Positions 8,401 through 14,892 of a DNA stretch of 64,000 bases are shown here, piece after piece; the first letter of the stretch is position 1, and each line of letters starts with the position of its first letter. The DNA comes from an uncultured bacterium (GTDB lineage Bacteria > Cyanobacteriota > Vampirovibrionia > Gastranaerophilales > Gastranaerophilaceae), in contig URPS01000002.1 of NCBI GenBank assembly GCA_900549855.1, forward strand, positions 22,122-86,121. Reading direction: 5' to 3'. A program made the position numbers and the translations under genes. Under the pieces are notes generated by a model that worked only from the letters and a program-made list of their open reading frames with translations, made no database searches and was not told where the DNA came from.

Positions 8401-10314
8401 AGTAGTAGCTCTATTTGAGAAGTATGAAGTTGATAAAACACCTACAGTATTTTCATTCAATTCTAATGAATCCAGAGGTAATTTCATCAAAGATTTAACT
8501 GTAACATCATCTTTTGTTAAAACACCCTTTGGAGCTAATAAATATTGTCCGTTCAAAATATTTGTCAATGCATTATTATTTAATTTAGCTTCCGCAGGAA
8601 GTTTGCCATCTTTTATCAATTTATCAATAGCTTCAACTGTTTTTGCAGTTCCTACAGTTTGAGCAGTGTAAATTGTTTGAATATCCTTAACCTTACCTGT
8701 CCAATATTTACCGGATTGAATAGCCAAATCTTGAACTTCTCTAGCACCACGTTCAATCATTTGCTTTTCGTAATCTCTTTCTGAACGACTTACAATACCT
8801 TGAAGAAGTTTTTCATCATAACCGGAAATGCCATAATTCATTTTTACCATATCGGTATTTGCATCCCAAGTTACAAAACCACCTTCTGTTTTTTTGTCGA
8901 TTTTGAAATTAGAGAACTGACCTGCCATTATTGTACCGTCAGCAGTATCTAATTTGATATTTTTATCAAATTTTTTGTTTAATTCATTGATAATTTTAAC
9001 TCTGTTATCATACTCTTTTGGATCAATCTGGAATATAAAGTTAATAACAGTGTCATTGTGGTTATTGATATCTAAAGCGTTACCATCTGTCAATTTTTCA
9101 TAATTAATAATTGCTTTATCCAAATCTTTTATTTGATGGTCACTAGCTTGTTTTGCATCATAAATTTGGAACAAAGTTTCTTTACCGGAATTATAATTTG
9201 GATTTGCGACTTTCTTGTAAGTTCCATCACTTTGTAACTCATAATTATAAGGCGCATTTACCACTCTGTGTCTTAAATCATCTTTATTTTGAGGTATTAC
9301 ACCCAAGCCAAGATTTGCATCTTTTAGTCCGCTCATTCTAAACCAATAATAAGATTGAGGATTTTTATCTGCCCATCTTAATGCATATTGAAAATGAATA
9401 CCTTCAAGACCTTCTGATGTAAAAGTACCATCATAAACATATTTCATACCATTTGAGTATAAATCACGGAAAAAGGATGCAAAGTTTTCTGTATTACCCA
9501 TATTTTCAGAAACTTGCATATTATTTTTGTTCCAATAACCTAAAGACCAACCCTTTGAGCCATTAGCAATAGGAGTTGAGAACATAAATTTGTAACCATT
9601 TTCTTTTAGGTAAGGAATAATTTTTTGTGCACCGGCAATACTACCGCCATGAATATTAGAGAAGTTTTTTATAACACCTTCCATATTCTTTTGGAAATCT
9701 TTATCGTAATATATTTCACCGGTTTTGTCGTCTGAAAAACTTCTATATTTAGCCCCCGGCATTAAAGAATCCGGAGTAATCAAATAGCCGGCGCCTTGAA
9801 TAGTTGGTGTAGTACCTTTTCTTGATACTAAAGAATGAGTGTAATTACTGATAGAGTCACCAACATAATCAGACCTTACTGATTTCACATTGCCATCAGC
9901 GTCTTTTTCCACAACTGGAGCTATATCATGAACATATGTTCTATTTACGTATTCCTGTCCTTGAGGCTTAATTTTAACACCTGTATCAGCACCTTCCCAA
10001 ATCACTTTACCGGTTGCTTTATCTTTTTTTACAACTTTATAAGCAAAAGGAGCATTCTTATCAAGGTTTGTTATATTTTGCAAGTTAACATCAACACCTT
10101 CAGGCTTTAAAGGTATAGTTGCAATAGGAGTTTGTGACAACTTGTAATTCAATTTTTCAGTAGGAGTCGCACTGTAAATTTGAATTTCACAGTTTTCTTT
10201 GTCACTATCATAAGGGTAGTTGAAACGCATAACAGTTTCGCCAACATCATTCTTTACGTGTTGATATCCCTTGAATCCTATATTTGATAACCCGCTTATT
10301 TTATTTACAAACAC
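5470..10314 (-). CDS. giant glycoside hydrolase family 13 (alpha-amylase superfamily) protein
   Basis: A protein of 1614 residues starting at GTG after AAGGAG. GH13 signatures occur in order: region I VYDGTF near residue 295, region II RLDAAKD near 825 (Asp nucleophile), region III VAEITD near 873 (Glu acid/base), region IV GNHDKP near 976 (Asp), and the late barrel strand GIPTTYSGDEMG near 1310. The gaps are far larger than usual: about 500 residues separate regions I and II and about 330 follow region IV, so the barrel carries big helical insertions. An N-terminal beta-sandwich seems likely. There is no signal peptide; the protein opens with the NIGFKGY motif shared with other unknown genes here. 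It probably acts on alpha-glucans such as glycogen or starch. Substrate and location are unknown. Confidence 0.8.
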   Translation of the reverse strand: MFVNKISGLSNIGFKGYQHVKNDVGETVMRFNYPYDSDKENCEIQIYSATPTEKLNYKLSQTPIATIPLKPEGVDVNLQNITNLDKNAPFAYKVVKKDKATGKVIWEGADTGVKIKPQGQEYVNRTYVHDIAPVVEKDADGNVKSVRSDYVGDSISNYTHSLVSRKGTTPTIQGAGYLITPDSLMPGAKYRSFSDDKTGEIYYDKDFQKNMEGVIKNFSNIHGGSIAGAQKIIPYLKENGYKFMFSTPIANGSKGWSLGYWNKNNMQVSENMGNTENFASFFRDLYSNGMKYVYDGTFTSEGLEGIHFQYALRWADKNPQSYYWFRMSGLKDANLGLGVIPQNKDDLRHRVVNAPYNYELQSDGTYKKVANPNYNSGKETLFQIYDAKQASDHQIKDLDKAIINYEKLTDGNALDINNHNDTVINFIFQIDPKEYDNRVKIINELNKKFDKNIKLDTADGTIMAGQFSNFKIDKKTEGGFVTWDANTDMVKMNYGISGYDEKLLQGIVSRSERDYEKQMIERGAREVQDLAIQSGKYWTGKVKDIQTIYTAQTVGTAKTVEAIDKLIKDGKLPAEAKLNNNALTNILNGQYLLAPKGVLTKDDVTVKSLMKLPLDSLELNENTVGVLSTSYFSNRATTDETIGVSRFDLMKKNNPQLVEPYSKNYIKVNSLYNNEVKDFADAVIKKANETSNEKLLDKNGDYTEYGEYVMELVGQDIAKYAFLKALGGDNFQTKIIENGEITYDYDALKNGTSLKSLKINAHSPEEEAAQLEKLMEKGLKTLDSSDISFVADSISKRIAGTDTSSFRIAEAMVDRTGLGLDWRLDAAKDVMDMDAIRNEDDAFDDNWNDVINFWSKFVQGVKSQNPNAYIVAEITDIEPLMKDNFGAEVYPYKGKTDIGQKFNGEPDAFVKFFNETGITSEAGYSYFFTDLLTNFAPSFDEGNGINQDHDRFRNRFDLLLQTRSVDYLRNLYTFMGNHDKPRMIHGLALDMGLFHSNLLNDYSNFEQNRDGRMAAIKVLSGAKTEADIPLELRLNVDNNNYFLTASPRAITMSKLLMEVLNEDCADVASDEDKARITKAIVDLTNGNYLGVGQTENMQKIKLQELSSVENAFKEVLKMAKGLNLSEADKNKLITEVVKQANSMNINNYLVHGDMDWQDAKLKEENNKFAAEILGHKADYSRYSLYTIQIARLLKDAYKQTKLSPKAEASINDALKDFVEKYDRHLVESNKEEFKKIEDPNIATRKNAYAARDIKLAIAMAVKQAEFTSGKPVANKEKIIDSVYKAATEPAVAKAAMIMEFLKGLPGIPTTYSGDEMGMTGYEEKAKNIYLQNRNVLPWTEIEGESDIAKYRKTVMGAINGAIKDRSNPELAALNNGTPYMLEVQAQNKSTSEARVRINDINNELGEIAKRAEEKKSNPNDEKLKTQLVDERRLLTRELAKVAYMMQSANGDMTVTLFDSGDVDFSNRCDYFAKNNIKTEAERQKFFADNDIESINPNNKYVPILPKSELDMIMLGAGVAVPVGTVFTNSNAKDKTEYVVKEVGGKLGIVRKDGKKIIMNGKTAKNGVMILKHIKNVIFRGSNTKAYNTQFKYASNPYKNIEQPEEGQKLSIVSK

Positions 10315-10490
10315 CTTGCTGAACTCCTTCTGTATATATAAAGAATGTAAAAAAATATTTTTTGCTTATTTTTCGGCATGTAAAAGAAAATATTTACAAA
10401 ATTTAATATTGTATATAATACACATTATCACTAAATTTCACATAACAATTATATTACAAAAAAGATTTCAGCACAAGAAAGTCTTATACT

Positions 10491-11837
10491 TTAGATATCA
10501 ACACCTGACATCATATTAATCAAAGTATCAATTGTATTTTGCATATTTACACTGTCAGTAGTTCTTTGCTGTAAAAATGCGTTAATCTGAGGCATCATTT
10601 GTATTGCTGTATCCAGTTTTGGATTTGACCCAGGTTGATACATACCTACATCAATCAAGTCTTTATTTTCACGATACATTGCCATAACTTTTCTTAATTT
10701 ACCTGCGGCTTCTTTATGTTCTTTAGAAGCAATCGCAGACATAAGTCTGGAAATACTACCCAAAATATCAATCGCAGGATAATGGTTAGCTTCGGCAACT
10801 TTTCTGGACAAGAAAATGTGACCGTCCGTAATACCACGCACAGTATCTACAATTGGGTCATTAATGTCATCACCTTCCATCAAAACGGTATAAAATGCAG
10901 TAATAGAGCCTTTAGGGCTATTACCGGCTCTTTCCAAAATCTTTTGCAGCCAAGAAAAGATTGATGGCGGATAACCTTTCATTGTTGGAGGTTCACCAAT
11001 TGACAAGCCAACTTCACGTCCTGCCATCGCACAACGAGTAACGGTATCAGTCATCAAGAAAACTTTTTTACCTTGATCTCTAAAATACTCACATACAGCA
11101 GTTGCAGTCATAAGACATTTTTGTCTAATCAATGGTGGCTGGTCACCTGTAGAACATACAAGAACAGATTTTTTCATACCTTCCGGCCCAAGAGCATCTT
11201 CTACAAACTCTTTAACTTCTCTTCCACGTTCTCCAATTAGTGCAACAACGTTGACATCAGCATCAGAATTTCTCGCAATCATACCCAGCAGAGTACTTTT
11301 ACCTACACCGGAACCGGCAAACAACCCCATACGTTGTCCGCAGCCAAATGTTAAACAAGAATCAATTGCTCTAACGCCCGTTGAAAACATTTCCGTAATA
11401 ATAGGACGCTCAAACGGTCCAGGAGGAGGACCATCAATCGGGCGCCATAATGCGCCTTCCGTATCTAAAGGTTTTCCGTCTATCGGATCACCCATTGGGT
11501 CAATAAGCCTACCCAGTAAAAATTCTCCAACAGGAATAATAATTGGTTGTCCTGTTGTTGTTACAAGACTACCTTGTCCAATTCCTGTTCCATCATAAAG
11601 TAAAAGCAATTGAGCAGCATCACCTTTAAACGCAACAACTTCCGCCGGTTTTTTCTCTCCGTTTGCAGCCTCAATGTAGCATAAGTCGCCAATTTTAAGT
11701 CCTGGGAGTTTAACTTCTACTGTCAACCCCAAAAGCTTAGAAACGCTGCCTTTGTACTTATACAACTCGACGTTTTCTATCTTGTCATGGACTTTTTGCT
11801 TAAGCTCATCTAAATACTCTTGATTAACACCTTCCAT
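10491..11837 (-). CDS. fliI: flagellar protein-export ATPase FliI (FliI/YscN family)
   Basis: A protein of 448 residues with Walker A GSGVGKS, Walker B-region VFLMTDTVTR, and the F1-beta-like motifs ALIGERGREV and PIDGPPPGPFERP seen in FliI/YscN/SctN ATPases. The family energises unfolding and export of substrates through the flagellar or injectisome type III apparatus and works as a cytoplasmic hexamer. A flagellin gene 9 kb away favours FliI over an injectisome ATPase. It stands apart from other flagellar genes here: its neighbours are the GH13 protein and a FAD dehydrogenase. An ordinary ATP synthase beta subunit is excluded by the FliI-specific N-terminus and the late GSISRLM block. Confidence 0.93.
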   Translation of the reverse strand: MEGVNQEYLDELKQKVHDKIENVELYKYKGSVSKLLGLTVEVKLPGLKIGDLCYIEAANGEKKPAEVVAFKGDAAQLLLLYDGTGIGQGSLVTTTGQPIIIPVGEFLLGRLIDPMGDPIDGKPLDTEGALWRPIDGPPPGPFERPIITEMFSTGVRAIDSCLTFGCGQRMGLFAGSGVGKSTLLGMIARNSDADVNVVALIGERGREVKEFVEDALGPEGMKKSVLVCSTGDQPPLIRQKCLMTATAVCEYFRDQGKKVFLMTDTVTRCAMAGREVGLSIGEPPTMKGYPPSIFSWLQKILERAGNSPKGSITAFYTVLMEGDDINDPIVDTVRGITDGHIFLSRKVAEANHYPAIDILGSISRLMSAIASKEHKEAAGKLRKVMAMYRENKDLIDVGMYQPGSNPKLDTAIQMMPQINAFLQQRTTDSVNMQNTIDTLINMMSGVDI

Positions 11838-11869
11838 AATTTAATTTTAACATAGCATTTATATAATAT

Positions 11870-13246
11870 CTATCCTCTTGCACAAATTGTTTGAGCTACA
11901 TATACACCGGATGCAGATGCTTGGATTAAACCTCTTGTTACTCCGGCACCATCACCGATTGTAAACAAATTCTTAACCCCTTCTGTTTCCAATTCGTTTG
12001 TCAATTTAACTCTTGCAGAATAGAATTTAACTTCTATACCATAAAGAAGAGTGTATCTTGAAGCAGTTCCCGGAGCGATTTTATCAAGCGCAAACAGCAT
12101 CTCAATAATACTTTTCATTTGTCTATAAGGAATTACCAAACTCAAATCCCCCGGAGTTGCACAAGTTAATGTTGGCGTAATTACACTTGATTTAATTCTA
12201 TCCGGAGTAGAGCGTCTGCCTTCCAACAAATCACCGAATCTTTGAACAAGAATGCCGCCCGCAAGCATGTTTGCAAGACTTGCAATATGTTGACCATAAG
12301 CTATTGGTTCTTTGAACGGTTCTGTAAACTTTTTACTTACAAGTAGCGCAAAGTTTGTATTATTTGTTTTGATATTAGCATAACTATGACCATTTACAGT
12401 CACAATTCCGTTGTAATTTTCTTGAACAACTTCCCCGTTAGGGTTCATGCAGAAAGTTCTAACTTCATCGCCAAATGTTGGAGAATAGTAAACCAACTTG
12501 GATTCATAAAGTTTATCAGTAAGCGGAGCAAATACAGGGGCCGGTAATTCAACACGAACACCAACATCGACTGCATTATTAACCATGCCGATTTTATTTT
12601 TAGCGAATTCATGAGTAAGCCAATCTGCTCCTTCTCTCCCTGGAGCAATAATTGTATATTGTGCTTTTATAATATCACCATTATCAAGAACAATTCCTTT
12701 AACCTGCTCACATTCAACAATAAGGTTTTGTGCTGTTACATTGTTTAAAATCGTAATTCTATCATCCAGATAATCTTGCATATGTTTAAGAACATCAAGA
12801 CTTCTTTCTGTACCTAAATGTCTTACAGGAGAGTGAACAAGCTTCAATTCAGCTTTCACAGCTTCACGCTCAATCTCTCTAAAGACTTCCATGTTAGTAC
12901 CAAAAACTTCGTCTGTTGCGCCATGCTCTAAATACATATCATCTGCGTATTTAATAAGTTCTTCAACTTTTTCTCTTGACATATAGTCAACCAAATGACC
13001 ACCAACATCCGGAGTTAGGGTAAGCTTACCGTCAGAAAAAGCACCTGCTCCGCCCCAACCGCAAAGCAAACCACAACGTTTACAATTAACGCATTTTGGA
13101 GAACCTTCTCTAATCGGACATTTTCTCTTTTCAATTTTCTGCCCTTTTTCTATCAAAACCACTTTCCACTCAGGACGCAATTTTACAATTTCTAACGCAG
13201 AAAAAATTCCGGCAGGACCAGCACCGATAATCGCAACATTATACAT
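11870..13246 (-). CDS. FAD-dependent dehydrogenase (COG2509-like)
   Basis: About 458 residues. The dinucleotide-binding motif GAGPAG lies at the extreme N-terminus. It is followed by a conserved cysteine-rich block (KCPIREGSPKCVNCKRC, then GWGGAGAFSDGKL) and a C-terminal FAD motif GDGAGVTRGLIQA. This layout is that of the uncharacterised NAD(P)/FAD dehydrogenases of COG2509. The ATG at 13246 is chosen because AGGAG lies 8 bases upstream; an in-frame GTG three codons earlier would overlap that site. The cysteines may bind a metal or act in redox chemistry. The physiological substrate is unknown. Confidence 0.85.
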   Translation of the reverse strand: MYNVAIIGAGPAGIFSALEIVKLRPEWKVVLIEKGQKIEKRKCPIREGSPKCVNCKRCGLLCGWGGAGAFSDGKLTLTPDVGGHLVDYMSREKVEELIKYADDMYLEHGATDEVFGTNMEVFREIEREAVKAELKLVHSPVRHLGTERSLDVLKHMQDYLDDRITILNNVTAQNLIVECEQVKGIVLDNGDIIKAQYTIIAPGREGADWLTHEFAKNKIGMVNNAVDVGVRVELPAPVFAPLTDKLYESKLVYYSPTFGDEVRTFCMNPNGEVVQENYNGIVTVNGHSYANIKTNNTNFALLVSKKFTEPFKEPIAYGQHIASLANMLAGGILVQRFGDLLEGRRSTPDRIKSSVITPTLTCATPGDLSLVIPYRQMKSIIEMLFALDKIAPGTASRYTLLYGIEVKFYSARVKLTNELETEGVKNLFTIGDGAGVTRGLIQASASGVYVAQTICARG

Positions 13247-13419
13247 AAACAACACTCCTACTACCCTATTACTTATTTAGGATAAACTAAACACAAGTTT
13301 AAATCAATAATATAACAGTATATACAATTAGGTATATCCGATACATCCTTTGTGATTATATACGACTCATTCTTTAGAATAGTTTTTGCAAAAAATGCTT
13401 ACATTTCTTTACATACCAA

Positions 13420-13448
13420 TTGTGCAAACTCTGTTTTTATGGTAGAAT
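13420..13448 (+). promoter_or_regulatory. putative sigma-70-type promoter
   Basis: TTGTGC (13420-13425), a 17-bp spacer and TAGAAT (13443-13448) lie about 90 bp upstream of the small ORF at 13542. The -10 box matches consensus 5 of 6; the -35 box matches only TTG. The predicted leader of roughly 85 nt is AT-rich and has no strong hairpin. Confidence 0.45.
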
Positions 13449-13541
13449 AGGCGCATAGAAAAAGTGAAATGTGTTTGATTTTAACTGATAAAAACCAGAT
13501 TTTTTATAATTTTGTGTGTTACTAATATAGGAGAAAAAACT

Positions 13542-13694
13542 ATGAAACTTATCTCTAAAGAACCAAAAACAGTTAAATCTGCATTCAATGATGAATTTGA
13601 AAGCTATTTAAAAAAACAACAAATCAAAACTACTTTTAATGGTTATGAAATTGAGTCTTTCTCTTGGTACAAAAAAGCTTTGGGCTTAGCGTAA
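13542..13694 (+). CDS. small hypothetical protein, 50 aa
   Basis: Starts at an ATG 8 bases after an AGGAG site and ends just before a clear terminator hairpin, so it looks like a real monocistronic gene. The product MKLISKEPKTVK... is basic, has no membrane segment, and holds an internal TTFNGYE tract that echoes the N-terminal FNGYK of the protein at 2400. No family recognised. An upstream in-frame start at 13512 is less likely because it precedes the ribosome binding site. Confidence 0.6.
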   Translation: MKLISKEPKTVKSAFNDEFESYLKKQQIKTTFNGYEIESFSWYKKALGLA

Positions 13695-13734
13695 ATTGTT
13701 TAAGACAGCTTTGGGAGAGTGAAGAAGATTTTTT

Positions 13735-13775
13735 AAGCAGCGAAATTTCTTTTATTTGAGATTTTGCTGCTTTTT
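13735..13775 (+). terminator. rho-independent terminator of the 50-aa gene
   Basis: Arms AAGCAGCGAAAT and ATTTTGCTGCTT pair at 11 of 12 positions around a 14-nt loop and run into TTTT, 40 bases after the stop codon. Confidence 0.75.
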
Positions 13776-13813
13776 AACGCTTTTGTGATGTAATTAATTA
13801 CGCCAATTTATGA

Positions 13814-14485
13814 TTACTTCTTATTTCCGACTTCATTACCGGGAATCATTAGCGCTAATGGAATAATTCTGGCTATACCATTAACAATAGGAGATGATGA
13901 AACATAAGACGCTGCAACAACAGCATCGTCAACGTGAGCAGAGAAATCTGTAAGCTTCATATCACGTCCTTCTTTTTGACGGAATATAAAATTATTAACT
14001 CTATTCATAATAACGTTAGCCAAATAAACACCGGCAAAAATACCGGCAACTGCACCACAAGTTTTAGCGACCTTGCCATATTTGCCGAGTTTTTCTGATA
14101 AAAAGTCTACTGTCAAAATTGGAATAGAAACATTGCCAACTTGCATTAAAGCTTCTCTACGTTTTTCTTTTCTTGCTTTTGGGTCTTTATCAATCATATA
14201 ACCACCAGCTAAACCACCAAGAATCGAACCCACACCAATTGGAATAACTTGTTCGTCATGGTATTTTACTTTTGCAAGATAGGAATTCTTAATATTTTTA
14301 AACATTTTATTAGGTTTAAGAGAATACCCCGCTCTCTTTGCTAAAATAGCACAACTTGCAGCTGTACCAAGAGCAGCCATGCCGGCAACAACAGCTTTTT
14401 GTCGTTTAGAATAAGTATTCTTAGAATCTTGTTCGCCAAAATGCTTAAATTCCGGACTTGTATAATTTACTGGACTTATGTTCAT
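13814..14485 (-). CDS. hypothetical membrane-associated protein with N-terminal PEFKHFG motif
   Basis: A protein of 223 residues with a GGAAGG ribosome binding site. The N-terminus MNISPVNYTSPEFKHFGEQ belongs to the same Asn/Ser-rich, F-x-(G/H) type of start seen at 2400 and 10314. After a basic stretch (YSKRQK) come three or four small-residue-rich hydrophobic segments (VVAGMAALGTAASCAILA, IPIGVGSILGGLAGGYMI, GAVAGIFAGVYLANVIM, IIPLALMIP), so it is probably an integral or peripheral membrane protein. Not assignable to a known family. It may be related in function to the other proteins with this kind of start. Confidence 0.7.
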   Translation of the reverse strand: MNISPVNYTSPEFKHFGEQDSKNTYSKRQKAVVAGMAALGTAASCAILAKRAGYSLKPNKMFKNIKNSYLAKVKYHDEQVIPIGVGSILGGLAGGYMIDKDPKARKEKRREALMQVGNVSIPILTVDFLSEKLGKYGKVAKTCGAVAGIFAGVYLANVIMNRVNNFIFRQKEGRDMKLTDFSAHVDDAVVAASYVSSSPIVNGIARIIPLALMIPGNEVGNKK

Positions 14486-14619
14486 TCTACTACCTTCCGA
14501 TTAGTATAAAACGCAAACAAGATAAAAATTGCTTTTATGTTAAAAAATCTTAACAAACATTTTGTACCTCGTTCTGTAATACTAACTCTTTTAGTATAGC
14601 AGAATGACACTAGAATATC

Positions 14620-14656
14620 GTAGGGTGGTAAAAGCGAAAGCGGTTCCCACCTTTAC
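14620..14656. repeat. interspersed 'GTAGGGTGG ... CCCACC' palindromic repeat
   Basis: GGTGG and CCACC arms surround an AAGCGAAAGC core. Sequences of this general type are recurrent intergenic repeats in many bacteria. It lies in the roughly 400-bp gene-free stretch 14486-14892, which also contains a copy of another repeat and two hairpins. Confidence 0.45.
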
Positions 14657-14737
14657 AAATTATTGTTGCATTGTGCGCACTCAACAAATCTTTATCTTTT
14701 TACTAAAAATAAAAGTTAATAAAAAGCTGGATTCTTC

Positions 14738-14762
14738 GAAACACAGTTTCTCAGAATGACAG
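14738..14762. repeat. half copy of the 'CTGGATT ... AATGACA' repeat
   Basis: GCTGGATTCTTCG followed by CTCAGAATGACAG matches the right end of the MITE-like elements at 28131 and 36443 (CTGGATTACTTCG ... GTAATGACG). It looks like a degenerate solo end. Confidence 0.45.
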
Positions 14763-14784
14763 AAGAATTTTTTTTAACAAAAGC

Positions 14785-14819
14785 AGGTCGTGTTCAATGA
14801 TAAATGTTGAACACGACCT
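14785..14819 (-). terminator. strong hairpin, probable terminator downstream of the 879-aa gene
   Basis: A perfect 13-bp stem (AGGTCGTGTTCAA / TTGAACACGACCT) with a 9-nt loop lies about 75 bp beyond the stop of the gene at 14893. On the minus strand it is followed by GCTTTTG and then an A/T-rich tract, so the U-run is imperfect. It could alternatively act as an mRNA-stabilising stem. Confidence 0.6.
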
Positions 14820-14850
14820 ACATTCTATTTATAGATAACAGATTGTAATT

Positions 14851-14870
14851 GTTGGGGTAGAAACCCCAAC
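14851..14870. terminator. short GC-rich hairpin (GTTGGGG / CCCCAAC)
   Basis: A perfect 7-bp stem with a TAGAAA loop, 23 bases downstream of the stop codon at 14893 on the minus strand. It is probably part of a tandem termination region with the longer hairpin beyond it. Confidence 0.5.
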
Positions 14871-14892
14871 TTACTATTTTGCACTACCAATA

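Noticed and set aside
11251..11598. 115-aa plus-strand frame inside fliI
   Set aside because: Fully antisense to the well-supported FliI reading frame, with no ribosome binding site.
10491..11837. Virulence type III secretion ATPase
   Set aside because: A flagellin gene in the same window and no injectisome gene nearby make FliI the simpler reading.
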